NCBI GenBank assembly: GCA_910576325.1
Contig: CAJTIM010000020.1
Location: forward strand, 1 to 64,000
Length of the DNA: 64,000 nt
Source of the DNA: Clostridia bacterium
Lineage (GTDB): Bacteria; Bacillota; Clostridia; Lachnospirales; Lachnospiraceae
Direction of reading: 5' to 3'
The translations under genes and the position numbers were made by a program. Positions 1 to 9,106 of the stretch are shown one piece after another (the first letter of the stretch is position 1; each line of letters opens with the position of its first letter). The notes under the pieces were generated by a model. It did no database searches. It was not told the DNA's origin and saw only the letters and a program-made list of their open reading frames with translations.

Positions 1-192
1 GTATACTTGACATGGCATAAATCTCCTTGCTGTGTGATTGTTATTCGCAATTCAATTATACCATCAAGTGCAGGTTTGTGCCTTTTTTATGGACTAAAGT
101 ATTGATTTTTCAAGGTTCAGCACACCAATCGGTGTGGGAAGTTTGAGTTAAATATATGAAAACTCCGAATACTTTTATGGGGGAAGCATTTT

Positions 193-789
193 ATGCGGGG
201 AGAGACAAAGGGGAAGAATAACGGCATATGGAAGGCGGTTATTTATCTGCTGATAGTACTTGTGATTGCAGGTACGGCTATTTATATTGTCAATACGATA
301 GATCTGGAAAGCGAGCCGGAGATTACCAGCGCGTTTATCAATGATAAGCTGGAGGCGGCAAGTGAACTGACCTCGGCCAAGCTGACTTACAACGGACTGG
401 TCCGCTATTCGGAAGGGTCGATTCCCTTTATTACAAAGAAAGAATTTTCCATGATTTACCGGGCGGAGGTAAAGGCAGGAATTGATCTTGCACGGGTGGA
501 ATCGGAGATTACGGAGACACAGGTGATGATCCGGGTTCCTGAGATTGAGATTTTGGAGGTTTATGTGGACGAAAGCTCCATTCAGTTTTATGATGAAAAG
601 TTTGCTCTCTTTAATTGGGAGAAAAAAGAGGACTTATTGGAGACATTGGACAGTGCCAAGGCGGACGTCCGTGAGCATGGGGATATGGAATCTCTCAAGG
701 AAAGTGCGAAGAATCAGATACGGATTTTACTGGTGGAATTGTTCAGAGACTGCATTGGGGACCGGGTGCTGATGATTGAGTTCCTATAG
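193..789 (+). CDS. DUF4230 family membrane-anchored protein
   Basis: The 198-residue product has a short charged N-terminus, one hydrophobic segment at about residues 13-33, then an extracellular alpha/beta domain. The layout and the segment around residues 50-90 resemble DUF4230 proteins of Firmicutes, whose biochemical role is unknown to me. One N-terminal anchor and no other membrane segment suggest an outward-facing domain. The ATG start has a purine-rich GGGGGAAG ribosome site 8 bases upstream. It stands alone; the next gene on this strand is over 1 kb away. Family assignment is by resemblance only. Confidence 0.7.
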   Translation: MRGETKGKNNGIWKAVIYLLIVLVIAGTAIYIVNTIDLESEPEITSAFINDKLEAASELTSAKLTYNGLVRYSEGSIPFITKKEFSMIYRAEVKAGIDLARVESEITETQVMIRVPEIEILEVYVDESSIQFYDEKFALFNWEKKEDLLETLDSAKADVREHGDMESLKESAKNQIRILLVELFRDCIGDRVLMIEFL

Positions 790-951
790 GCAGTTTGGAA
801 TAAGTCAGGAGATATCAGGAGGCATCAAAAATCAGAGAATTTCAAAAAGGAAGATAATGTGAAAAAGCCGTCCGGCATTTCCGTATCCATGTTTGTACAG
901 CTTGTATACATTTGGATAGAGGAAAGGCTTGGATGGCTTTTTCCGCATTTA

Positions 952-1770
952 TTAGTTGGCTTTCTTATTTTCAGCAGCATTGAGTTCTATGGCATCCAGT
1001 TCATTTTCGGCCTTTGTGACGGTACGTGTGGTTCCGCCGGATACATATGTCTTACCGCATTCGGGACAAATGCCTGTGTGCAGCGTCACACTCTGGCTTA
1101 CCACCTTACGGTCCTCCCGATCGGCTTTGGCCTGCTCATGGAACACGTGCTCCATCTCGTGTCCACGGACAGCGGAAGCGGCGGCATCGGGCTCGATTCG
1201 GGTAGGCGTCTGAAAGGAGACGCTCGGATCATCGGATCCGTCCTGGTATTTGCGCTTCTCACAGGTCTCACAGCGGCCGTCCTCCGTGGCTTTTTGTGCG
1301 CCTTCTATGCCTGCTGTCTCATTGGAGCCGCCGGCTTCTGCCGCAGGGTTCCTGTATTGAATCCTCGTCCGCACGGCCATTTCTGTCGGATCATAGCTTA
1401 TACCGGACGGAATATCGGAGCTTTGCAAGGCAGGGGAGACAGAATTGCCGGACACACGCTCAGAGGCAGCCTGCATACCGGGTTCCGTATATTGGATTCG
1501 GAACCGCACGGCCTGTTCTGCGGCGTAGGCTTCTGTCCGCGAGGGTGCGGCAAATGATATGACAGGAGCAGCTGTGTCCGGATTGACCGGGACAACGGGG
1601 CGTATGGGCTGAACGGGTGTTTCGGGGTCAGCGCCCCGATGCAGTGTTAAAGCTGTGCCGGAATTTTTGATTTGCTGCGCCCGGCCCGTCTGCTCTGCCG
1701 CTAAACCGGCAGCGCGGGAAGGGCGATAGATGCTGTAGTAGGAATTTATGCCGGAAATTGCATTTACCAT
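952..1770 (-). CDS. HExxH-motif protein with two Cys pairs
   Basis: A 272-residue protein without signal peptide. Residues 204-208 are HEMEH, a possible zinc-metallopeptidase motif; CETC (167-170) and CPEC (235-238) are two CxxC pairs that could bind zinc. The N-terminal half is low complexity and carries an internal near-repeat, VRFRIQYTEP (88-97) and VRTRIQYRNP (133-142). It looks like the small metalloprotease-like hypothetical proteins common in Lachnospiraceae. The third zinc ligand of a peptidase is not evident, so activity is unproven. An overlapping plus-strand frame at 859-1557 is a shadow of it. Confidence 0.6.
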   Translation of the reverse strand: MVNAISGINSYYSIYRPSRAAGLAAEQTGRAQQIKNSGTALTLHRGADPETPVQPIRPVVPVNPDTAAPVISFAAPSRTEAYAAEQAVRFRIQYTEPGMQAASERVSGNSVSPALQSSDIPSGISYDPTEMAVRTRIQYRNPAAEAGGSNETAGIEGAQKATEDGRCETCEKRKYQDGSDDPSVSFQTPTRIEPDAAASAVRGHEMEHVFHEQAKADREDRKVVSQSVTLHTGICPECGKTYVSGGTTRTVTKAENELDAIELNAAENKKAN

Positions 1771-1990
1771 AAAAATTACCTCTGCTTGTTATTGTTGGAA
1801 TAATTTTATTATAGCAGATTTTTTGGATTTCGGAAGTCCGGAAATTTGAAATTTTGAATTTTTTCTTTGGGATTCTTGATGATTGAAGGGGATAAAATAT
1901 GCAGGCTTGATGCTTTGGCGTGATATGGTTATTCGGGGAAAGAGGTACAGGCATGTTCAATGGACCGTATGGTTCAGGAAGGAGCAATTG

Positions 1991-2245
1991 ATGAAAAGGT
2001 ATGAAAAAGCAGGGCTCATAAGCCTCTGTTTGATTTTGATATTCTTATATCTGTGGAAGACGGACAGGGCGGATTTGTGTGATGGCCGGATGAAAGAGGA
2101 TGCCTTTTTGAGTTTTGCCGATGCTGCGGCAAGGGAGGCGGAGGAAGCGGAACGGAAAGCAAAGATGGAGAAAATAAAAGCAGAAGAGGAAGAAAGAAAA
2201 GCGGCGGAAGAGGCGGAGCAGGCAAGGAGACGAAAGGTACTATAA
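1991..2245 (+). CDS. Small hypothetical protein, N-terminal TM and charged coiled coil
   Basis: An 84-residue product from the ATG with GGAG 7 bases upstream. Residues 7-19 are hydrophobic; from about residue 45 the sequence is almost only Ala, Glu, Lys and Arg, which predicts a single long helix. It ends abruptly in a basic stretch, and looks like the N-terminal piece of a longer membrane-anchored coiled-coil protein. No downstream continuation was found in any frame. No family recognised; it may be a decayed gene. Confidence 0.4.
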   Translation: MKRYEKAGLISLCLILIFLYLWKTDRADLCDGRMKEDAFLSFADAAAREAEEAERKAKMEKIKAEEEERKAAEEAEQARRRKVL

Positions 2246-2580
2246 TCTGTGGCCTATAACCTTCGGGACACAGGAACATACCTATATCACCTGGAAAAGA
2301 GGGATGGGGATGACAAGATATATGTCATATGCCGGGAACTTTTTTAATTGTTTGTCTTTCCATATTCCGGGCTGTGAAGGATATTAGTTACTGGTCATAG
2401 AGCGAACGGTAACGATATTAATACGATGACCGCAAAATTTTAAAAAATACTGGAAAGTGCCCTGGTAACATTATATAATTAAGGCAATTAATGAAATGGA
2501 AAGAATATTGCTTTTATAACAAATATAGCAGATACAATACACAGCAGAATCATGGCTGCTTAGAGAGGAAGGAAATCATT
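2246..2580. other. Intergenic region without recognised gene
   Basis: About 335 bases between the small hypothetical gene and nth. A TATAAT-like hexamer near 2474 could be the -10 box of the nth promoter, but its -35 is weak. No RNA gene, repeat or convincing terminator was seen. Confidence 0.4.
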
Positions 2581-3222
2581 ATGACAAAAGAAGAACTGGC
2601 CCTGGAGCTGATAGCCAGGTTAAAAAAGGAATACCCTGACGCAGACTGCACCCTGGACTATAACCAGGCATGGAAGCTTCTGGTAAGCGTGCGCCTGGCA
2701 GCCCAGTGTACGGACGCCCGGGTGAATGTAGTTGTAAAAGACCTCTACAAAAAGTACCCTGACGTCAAATCACTGGCAGAAGCCCCGGTGGAGGATATTG
2801 AGGCTATCGTAAAGCCCTGCGGCCTGGGACACAGCAAAGCCAGAGACATCAGCGCCTGCATGAAGATACTCATGGAACAGTACGAAGGAAATATTCCCGA
2901 CACCTTTGAGGAACTCTTAAAGCTTCCGGGTGTAGGCCGGAAAAGCGCCAATCTGATTATGGGCGACGTATTCGGAAAGCCCGCCATAGTGACGGATACG
3001 CACTGTATCCGCCTCACAAACCGCATGGGCCTGATAGACAATTGCAAGGACCCCAAGAAGGTAGAAATGGCCCTCTGGAAGCTGATTCCCCCGGAGGAGG
3101 GCAGCGACTTCTGCCACCGCCTGGTGTATCACGGAAGAGACGTGTGTACGGCCCGGACGAAGCCCTACTGCGACAAATGCTGCGTCAGGGATATCTGTGC
3201 CAAAAACGGCGTGGATCATTAG
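2581..3222 (+). CDS. nth: Endonuclease III (DNA glycosylase/AP lyase)
   Basis: Removes oxidised pyrimidines and cleaves the abasic site in base-excision repair. The 213-residue length is normal. The helix-hairpin-helix LPGVGRKSAN spans 115-124 with catalytic Lys121; catalytic Asp139 lies in VTDTH. Four C-terminal cysteines at 189, 197, 200 and 206 make the 4Fe-4S loop, spaced C-x7-C-x2-C-x5-C, one residue longer in the first gap than the E. coli enzyme. The ATG at 2581 follows an AGGAAGG site; an upstream in-frame extension to 2491 lacks such a site. It stands alone. Confidence 0.96.
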   Translation: MTKEELALELIARLKKEYPDADCTLDYNQAWKLLVSVRLAAQCTDARVNVVVKDLYKKYPDVKSLAEAPVEDIEAIVKPCGLGHSKARDISACMKILMEQYEGNIPDTFEELLKLPGVGRKSANLIMGDVFGKPAIVTDTHCIRLTNRMGLIDNCKDPKKVEMALWKLIPPEEGSDFCHRLVYHGRDVCTARTKPYCDKCCVRDICAKNGVDH

Positions 3223-3368
3223 GACATGCCGGCATATGCATCACTGCCGGATTTTAAGCATACCCTGACCGGTTTTCCGCAGGCATTTAACAGGCAGAGA
3301 ACGGATCTTTTTGATATGCCGGTGTAGGAATCACTTGGTCATTGGAAGAATGGAAAAAGGAGACACAG

Positions 3369-4571
3369 ATGGAACACGCGGTAGTAAATCTGAAAAAGGG
3401 AGAGGGCCGTTTCTTCAAGGCAGGCGGCCTGTGGATCTATGACAATGAAATCGCCTCCGTGACGGGCGGCTTTGCGGACGGAGACCTGGTACTGGTCCGT
3501 GATTTTGACGGGTACTGCCTGGGCCGTGGATTTATCAATACCCATTCCAAGATACGAATCCGCATGATGACACGCCGGAAAGATCAGGAGATAGACGAGA
3601 GCTTCCTCCGTATGCGCCTTCAAAACGCCTGGGAATACCGCAAACGCACCGCAGACACGGACAGCTGCCGCCTGGTCTTCGGGGAGGCGGATTTTCTGCC
3701 GGGCTTTGTAGTAGATAAATTTTCCGATGTTCTGGTAGTCCAGTCCTTGGCCCTTGGCATTGACCGGATGAAAGAGACGCTGATCCGGCTTCTCAAGGAA
3801 ATACTGGCCGGGGACGGCATCATAATCCGGGGCGTCTATGAGCGAAGCGATGCAAAGGAACGGGAAAAAGAGGGGATGGAGCGGCGTAAGGGCTTTCTCG
3901 GAGAGGCGTTTGATACCCAGGTAGAGATTCAGGAAAACGGCGTCCGCTATCTGGTAGATGTACAGGACGGACAGAAAACGGGATTTTTCCTGGATCAAAA
4001 ATACAACCGCCTGGCCATTCAAAGGCTCTGTAAGGATGCAAAGGTGCTGGACTGCTTTACGCACACAGGCTCCTTTGCTCTCAATGCGGGTATTGCCGGA
4101 GCCAGGGAAGTTCTGGGTGTGGATGCCTCTGAGCTTGGCGTGGAGCAGGCACGTAAAAATGCGGCTCTCAACTGCCTGGAGAATCGTGTAAGCTTTCTCT
4201 GCGCCGACGTCTTTGATCTTCTGCCCGAGCTTGAGGAGAAAAAAGAGCTGTTTGACGTGGTGATACTGGACCCGCCGGCCTTTACCAAGTCCCGCAATTC
4301 CGTAAAAAATGCGGTGAAGGGCTATCGGGAAATCAATATGCGCGGGATGAAGCTTGTAAGGGACGGAGGCTTTCTTGCCACCTGCTCCTGTTCGCATTTT
4401 ATGACGTATGAGCTGTTCACCCAGACCATACGCCAGGCGGCAAAAAGCGTGCATAAGCGGCTGCGCCAGGTAGAGTACCGTACCCAGGCGCCGGATCACC
4501 CCATACTGTGGGCGGCGGAGGAATCCTATTATCTGAAATTCTATATTTTTCAGGTATGCGATGAGAAATAA
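3369..4571 (+). CDS. rlmI: Class I SAM-dependent rRNA methyltransferase, RlmI-like (PUA + Rossmann)
   Basis: Predicted 23S rRNA (cytosine-C5) methyltransferase of the RlmI/YwbD group. The N-terminal 75 residues form a PUA-like RNA-binding domain starting VNLKKGEGRF. The Rossmann domain has VLDCFTHTGSFAL as SAM motif I and ILDPPAFTKS as the catalytic motif; the Cys-Ser-Cys segment CSCSHFM near residue 340 is typical of the group. Start chosen at ATG 3369 with AAAGGAG 8 bases upstream rather than the ATG at 3342. It precedes another rRNA methyltransferase by 65 bases in the same direction, suggesting co-transcription. The exact target base is inferred from the family. Confidence 0.88.
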   Translation: MEHAVVNLKKGEGRFFKAGGLWIYDNEIASVTGGFADGDLVLVRDFDGYCLGRGFINTHSKIRIRMMTRRKDQEIDESFLRMRLQNAWEYRKRTADTDSCRLVFGEADFLPGFVVDKFSDVLVVQSLALGIDRMKETLIRLLKEILAGDGIIIRGVYERSDAKEREKEGMERRKGFLGEAFDTQVEIQENGVRYLVDVQDGQKTGFFLDQKYNRLAIQRLCKDAKVLDCFTHTGSFALNAGIAGAREVLGVDASELGVEQARKNAALNCLENRVSFLCADVFDLLPELEEKKELFDVVILDPPAFTKSRNSVKNAVKGYREINMRGMKLVRDGGFLATCSCSHFMTYELFTQTIRQAAKSVHKRLRQVEYRTQAPDHPILWAAEESYYLKFYIFQVCDEK

Positions 4572-4636
4572 GCTTTCAATAAACGCCGCTTTGCAAAGTA
4601 CAGATATCATAAAGAGCAAACAGAAAGGCGCAGAAT

Positions 4637-5992
4637 ATGACAAAGCTGCCACAGGAATTTAAAGAGCGGATGAAGGGCTTTTTGGGAGAGGAGTACCAGG
4701 CGTTTTTAGAGAGCTGGGAGAGAGAACCGGCCCAGGCTCTCAGGGTTAATACGCTGAAAATCACTTTGGAGGAGTTCGAAAAGCTCTCCTCCTTTTCTCT
4801 GCGCCCTGTTCCCTGGGCGGAGAACGGGTTTTATTACGGAGGGGAAGACAGGCCGGGGAAGCATCCGTACCACGAAGCCGGCTTGTATTACATTCAGGAG
4901 CCGAGCGCAATGGCAGTCGGAACCCTTGCGGATGCCGGACCCGGAGAACGTGTTCTGGATCTCTGCGCTGCGCCGGGGGGAAAGACGACCCACCTGGCGG
5001 CGTCCATGAAAGGTCAGGGCCTTCTTGTGTCCAACGAAATCCATCCGGTCCGGGCCAAGATTCTTTCCTCCAATGTGGAGCGCATGGGCATCCGAAACTG
5101 TGTGGTAACAAACGAGCGCCCGGAATGTCTGGCGGACCGTTTCCCGGATTTTTTTGACCGGATTGTGGTGGATGCGCCCTGCTCGGGAGAGGGAATGTTC
5201 CGCAAGGAGGAGCAGGCGGCCGTACAATGGAGCAGGGAAAATGTCTCCATGTGTGCCGAGCGGCAGCAGGAGATCTTAAGAGCGGCGGCTAAGATGCTTC
5301 GTCCGGGAGGGGTATTGATTTATTCCACCTGCACCTTCTCGCCGGAGGAAAACGAGGGAAGCATCAGCGCCTTTTTAGACGGACATCCGGAGTTTTCCGT
5401 AAAAAAGACAGCGGCCTGTGAGAAGTTTTCGGCCGGAAGGCCGGAGTGGATCGGCGCCCGGCCGGAGACAGCGGATACCTTTCGGCTCTGGCCCCACCGC
5501 CTTGAGGGGGAGGGACATTTCGCGGCTGTTCTTCAAAGAGAGGGAGAAGCTTTCCAGCAGGAATTTTCCTGGAAAATGCAGCCGATAGACCGCGGTATCC
5601 GGAAGCTGTATGAGGAGTTTGAAAGGGAAGCTCTGCGCTGTGAGCTTGCAGGGATTCCGGTGCTGTTTGGGGAACAGCTGTATCTTTTGCCGCAGGCATT
5701 TCCGTTAAAAGGGCTTAAGGTGCTGCGCCCGGGGCTTCACCTGGGGACGCTGAAAAAGAACAGGTTTGAGCCTGCCCATGCCCTGGCTCTGGCCTTAAAG
5801 CCGCAGGAAGCGGCTCATTGCTGTCTTCTGAATGCGGGGGAGGCGGAGGAATATATAAGGGGCGCCGTCTTTGAGAGACAGGGAGAAAAGGGATGGCAGC
5901 TTATGCTTGCGGAGGGGTATTCCATAGGCTGGGGAAAACAGGCCGGAGGGATGGTAAAGAATCATTATCCCAAGGGACTGCGGAAGAATTGA
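4637..5992 (+). CDS. rRNA cytosine-C5 methyltransferase, RsmF/NOL1 family
   Basis: NOL1/NOP2/Sun family enzyme of 451 residues with an N-terminal RNA-positioning region. SAM motif AAPGGKT is at 111-117. The two catalytic cysteines are Cys182 in DAPCSGEGMFRK and Cys232 in YSTCTF. The GEGMFRK continuation is characteristic of the RsmF branch (16S m5C1407). The C-terminal 150 residues resemble the RsmF tail. It sits 65 bases after the RlmI-like gene, forming a two-gene rRNA-modification unit ended by the hairpin at 6023-6060. The specific rRNA position is not shown by the sequence. Confidence 0.9.
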   Translation: MTKLPQEFKERMKGFLGEEYQAFLESWEREPAQALRVNTLKITLEEFEKLSSFSLRPVPWAENGFYYGGEDRPGKHPYHEAGLYYIQEPSAMAVGTLADAGPGERVLDLCAAPGGKTTHLAASMKGQGLLVSNEIHPVRAKILSSNVERMGIRNCVVTNERPECLADRFPDFFDRIVVDAPCSGEGMFRKEEQAAVQWSRENVSMCAERQQEILRAAAKMLRPGGVLIYSTCTFSPEENEGSISAFLDGHPEFSVKKTAACEKFSAGRPEWIGARPETADTFRLWPHRLEGEGHFAAVLQREGEAFQQEFSWKMQPIDRGIRKLYEEFEREALRCELAGIPVLFGEQLYLLPQAFPLKGLKVLRPGLHLGTLKKNRFEPAHALALALKPQEAAHCCLLNAGEAEEYIRGAVFERQGEKGWQLMLAEGYSIGWGKQAGGMVKNHYPKGLRKN

Positions 5993-6022
5993 AAACGGAT
6001 TTTTCGTGGCATTAAAATAATG

Positions 6023-6060
6023 GGCTGCCGCAGAATCAGTCGGCGGATTCTGCGGCAGCC
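6023..6060. terminator. Bidirectional intrinsic terminator
   Basis: Perfect 15-bp stem, 6023-6037 with 6046-6060, 8-base loop. TCTTTAT follows on the plus strand and a T/A-rich run follows on the minus strand. It lies between the convergent methyltransferase operon and asnA and could serve both. Confidence 0.8.
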
Positions 6061-6180
6061 TCTTTATGTGCGCCCGGCGGAGCACGTTTCTAACGGGCAG
6101 CGGGCCAAGGGGATATGGCCAAGGCCGCCCGCTCATTTTATACCTTGCAGCTATACATCAAAATGCTCCGCAAAAAAGCC

Positions 6181-7191
6181 TTACAGCAGCATCACTCCGT
6201 GCATCCGGGCTGTCTTGCGGACGTCCTCCGGCCAGATGGAAACCTGGACCTCCCCGATATGGGCCTTACGCAGATAGAACATACAGATACGGGACTGGCC
6301 GATTCCGCCGCCCACCGTATAGGGAAGCTTCTGCTCCAGGATTGCTTTCTGGAAGGGAAGCTCCGCCCGCTCCTGGCATCCGGCAAGCTCCAGCTGACGC
6401 TTAAGCGCTTCCTCATCCACGCGGATTCCCATAGAGGAAAGCTCCAGTGCATGCCCTAAAACGGGATACCATACAATAATATCGCCGTTCAGATGCCAGT
6501 CGTCATAGTCCGGCGCACGGCCGTCGTGGGGCTTTCCGTCCGCCAGCTTATCGCCTATCTCCATAAGAAATACGGCGCCCTTTTCCTTGGCAATGAGATT
6601 TTCCCGCTCCTTCGGCGTGTTGTCCGGGTAACGGTCCGCCAGCTCCTGGGTGGTGATAAAGAAGATATCCCTGGGCAGAATTTCTTCTATATAATCATAA
6701 CGAATGGACATATATTTTTCCGTTTTCTTAAGGGCCTTGTAAACCTTGCGGACCGTTTCCTTCAGATAATCCGTATTCCGATCCTCTTTTAAAATGATTT
6801 TTTCCCAATCCCACTGATCTACGTAGATGGAATGTATATTGTCCGTGTCCTCGTCCCGGCGGATGGCGCTCATATCCGTGTAAAGTCCCTCCCCGATGTG
6901 AAAGCCGTACTGCTTCAGGGCGTTGCGCTTCCACTTGGCAAGGGAGTGCACAATCTCCACAGGACGTTCATTCTGCTCCTTAATGCCGAAGGTGACGGGC
7001 CGCTCCACGCCGTTCAGATTGTCATTGAGACCGGACTCCGGCGTCACAAAGAGAGGCGCGGAAACCCGGAGAAGATACAGCTGCTCAGCAAGGCTCTGCT
7101 GAAAGAAATCCTTTACCGTTTTAATAGCCACCTGTGTATCGTACAGGCTAAGCTGGGACTGATAGTCCTTGGGTATGTATAGATGCTCCAT
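6181..7191 (-). CDS. asnA: Aspartate--ammonia ligase
   Basis: Makes asparagine from aspartate and ammonia with ATP hydrolysis to AMP. The 336-residue length is normal. The family is recognisable throughout: [14 protein letters not shown] near residue 55, an Asp-Thr-Asp active-site stretch in [11 protein letters not shown], and the C-terminal [11 protein letters not shown]-binding segment. The fold is that of class II aminoacyl-tRNA synthetases. The minus-strand ATG is preceded by GGAG. It is monocistronic, ending 120 bases before the shared hairpin at 6023-6060. Confidence 0.96.
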   Translation of the reverse strand: MEHLYIPKDYQSQLSLYDTQVAIKTVKDFFQQSLAEQLYLLRVSAPLFVTPESGLNDNLNGVERPVTFGIKEQNERPVEIVHSLAKWKRNALKQYGFHIGEGLYTDMSAIRRDEDTDNIHSIYVDQWDWEKIILKEDRNTDYLKETVRKVYKALKKTEKYMSIRYDYIEEILPRDIFFITTQELADRYPDNTPKERENLIAKEKGAVFLMEIGDKLADGKPHDGRAPDYDDWHLNGDIIVWYPVLGHALELSSMGIRVDEEALKRQLELAGCQERAELPFQKAILEQKLPYTVGGGIGQSRICMFYLRKAHIGEVQVSIWPEDVRKTARMHGVMLL

Positions 7192-7294
7192 AATAAATCT
7201 CCTCTAAAACTTTTTCGGTACTTAAAATACGAAGTCTATTATAGCAGAATCTGCAAAAAAGAAAAGAGCTTTATCAAACAAAGCGTCCAAGAAC

Positions 7295-7335
7295 AGAAAA
7301 AAGCCGTTTTGACAAAAATCTTCTGTCAAAACGGC
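7295..7335 (-). terminator. Intrinsic terminator of the cold-shock gene
   Basis: Perfect 12-bp stem (7303-7314 with 7324-7335). On the minus strand it is followed by a run of six T, matching termination of transcripts from the cold-shock gene at 7423-7620. Confidence 0.85.
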
Positions 7336-7422
7336 TCATTTTCGATTTTGCTTTAACCAGTTGCTTTTATCTTCTTTGGAATGCGATCTATATAAAATAA
7401 AACGCATGGATAATTAGGCTGA

Positions 7423-7620
7423 TTAAACTCTGGTTACATTCGTAGCCTGCGGTCCCTTTGCACCGTCTACAACATCAAATTCAACAGCCTGCCCCTCTTC
7501 CAGAGACTTGAAACCATCCATGGTGATGCCGGAGTAATGTACAAATACATCGTTTCCCTGCTCGTCAGAAATGAAGCCGTAACCCTTTTGATTGTTGAAC
7601 CACTTAACTGTACCTTGCAT
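7423..7620 (-). CDS. Cold-shock protein (CspA family)
   Basis: A 65-residue single cold-shock domain that binds single-stranded nucleic acid. RNP1 is KGYGFI at about 12-17 and RNP2 is VFVHY at about 26-30. The ATG at 7620 has GGAGG 11 bases upstream; a longer in-frame extension to 7707 runs through the promoter and is not real. The promoter (7679-7707) gives a leader of roughly 50 bases, typical for temperature-responsive csp mRNA structure. A terminator follows at 7295-7335, so the gene is monocistronic. Confidence 0.95.
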   Translation of the reverse strand: MQGTVKWFNNQKGYGFISDEQGNDVFVHYSGITMDGFKSLEEGQAVEFDVVDGAKGPQATNVTRV

Positions 7621-7678
7621 TGCGATAATACCTCCGAAAATATTAAAAAGTGTCTCGTTGCACAGCGGCAACAGTAAT

Positions 7679-7707
7679 AGATTATCATAAACGGGAAAAG
7701 CTGTCAA
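7679..7707 (-). promoter_or_regulatory. Sigma-A promoter of the cold-shock gene
   Basis: On the minus strand TTGACA (7707-7702), 17-base spacer, TAATCT (7684-7679). A consensus -35 with ideal spacing directly upstream of the csp leader. Confidence 0.75.
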
Positions 7708-7762
7708 TAAAATTTACGCTTTTCCGGGTCTTTTTTCGCGTTTATTTGAATAAAATGCAATA

Positions 7763-8860
7763 ATGAAAAGAGTGCAATTTTTTATGATAAAAGAGAGAAT
7801 TTTCAGAGGATTGATTCTTTTGGAGGTACTGCTTCTGGCAGGTTTGTCCATTGTTTGTATTTATAGAAACAGAGAGGTCCATTGTCTGTCATCTACGGTG
7901 GCGGAGGCCGGGGAACAGGCGGGAGAGTTTATTAAATGGGTGGATTTTCAGGTGACTGCGGAGGCCCTTGGGAAAGCCTATGAGTATGATCGGGATACCT
8001 ACGGGCAGGAGGTGCATTTAAACTGGATTGAGCTTTTGGCCTACACGGCTGCCAGGACAGGAGGAGATTTTTCAAAGGAAAGTCAGGTAAACGCATATCT
8101 GAAAGAGGCAGCGGAGGAGCTGGCCCAGGGAAAGGCTATAGGAGAGCTGACTGAGGGTATGAAATATTACAGTTATTATCTTGAGGCATACACGGCTGTT
8201 TTAGGCGGCATGGTGGGCGAATATGAGATCCAGGTTCCGGCGGAAACGGCAGCAGGGCAGGCACAGGGGGAGAAGGAGGCGGAGGATGGCATACCTCTTG
8301 TGTGGGAGAAACGGTATGGACTTAAGGCATTTCTTCCGATTGCAAAGGACTTTCCTTACAGTGATTATGATGATTTCGGGGTGTCGCGAAGTTACGGTTA
8401 CAGAAGGAAGCATCTGGGGCATGATATGATGGGGCAGGTAGGTACGCCGATTATTGCGGTGGAGTCCGGTTATGTGGAGGCTTTGGGGTGGAATCAGTAC
8501 GGCGGGTGGCGTATCGGTATCCGCAGCTTTGATAAGAAACGGTATTATTATTATGCCCATCTTAGGCAGGGCTTTCCTTATGCCCTTGATCTGGAGGAGG
8601 GAAGCGAGGTTCAGGCAGGGGATGTGATCGGATATATGGGGCATACCGGATACAGCACCAAAGAGGATGTGAATAATATTGACCAGACTCATCTGCACTT
8701 TGGGATACAGTTGATTTTTGACGAATCCCAGAAGGAAGGGGCTTCGGAGATATGGATTGACTGCTATCAGATTGTGAGGTTCCTCTACCGGAACCGGAGC
8801 GAGTGTGCGCGGAATGATGCTACTAAGGAGTGGTATCGGATTTATGACATGAGGGAATAA
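7763..8860 (+). CDS. M23 family metallopeptidase, membrane anchored
   Basis: Probable peptidoglycan endopeptidase or LytM-type regulator. One hydrophobic segment lies at about 16-34 and the M23 domain at about 200-320. Zinc ligands are visible as H-x3-D in HLGHDMMG and HxH in HLHFG. The central part is an Ala/Glu-rich helical linker. The start is uncertain: ATG 7763 or ATG 7784; neither has a strong ribosome site. It is divergent from the cold-shock gene and stands alone. The C-terminal extension after HLHFG (about 60 residues) is unusual for LytM proteins but seen in some Clostridia. Confidence 0.85.
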   Translation: MKRVQFFMIKERIFRGLILLEVLLLAGLSIVCIYRNREVHCLSSTVAEAGEQAGEFIKWVDFQVTAEALGKAYEYDRDTYGQEVHLNWIELLAYTAARTGGDFSKESQVNAYLKEAAEELAQGKAIGELTEGMKYYSYYLEAYTAVLGGMVGEYEIQVPAETAAGQAQGEKEAEDGIPLVWEKRYGLKAFLPIAKDFPYSDYDDFGVSRSYGYRRKHLGHDMMGQVGTPIIAVESGYVEALGWNQYGGWRIGIRSFDKKRYYYYAHLRQGFPYALDLEEGSEVQAGDVIGYMGHTGYSTKEDVNNIDQTHLHFGIQLIFDESQKEGASEIWIDCYQIVRFLYRNRSECARNDATKEWYRIYDMRE

Positions 8861-8950
8861 CGGGTGAGGAAGGTTAATGTGATGCTTTGTATGGATGTTT
8901 CCAAGACTCAGGTTTAAGAAAGTATAATTGCTTTAATATAACCGAATTAT

Positions 8951-8983
8951 CTTAATATAAGCTTAATATGAGCTTAATATGAG
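8951..8983. repeat. Three tandem 11-bp direct repeats (CTTAATATRAG)
   Basis: Units at 8951-8961, 8962-8972 and 8973-8983; units 2 and 3 are identical and unit 1 differs by one base. The 11-bp period equals one DNA turn, as in binding sites of OmpR/PhoB-type response regulators. It lies about 120 bases upstream of the amidohydrolase gene. Confidence 0.75.
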
Positions 8984-9106
8984 CGGAAAGAGATTGCTTT
9001 TAAAAATAAATTGTATTAAACTACGAGTAATGATTTGAAATCAAGCAATATTTTTTACAGCGGTATAAATGCCGGATCTGCCAGGTGAGAAGCGAGGAAG
9101 CAAAAA

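Noticed and set aside
859-1557. Long plus-strand reading frame opposite the HExxH gene
   Set aside because: No ribosome site, unnatural Cys/Gly/Arg-rich composition, and it is exactly antisense to a better gene with a normal domain pattern.
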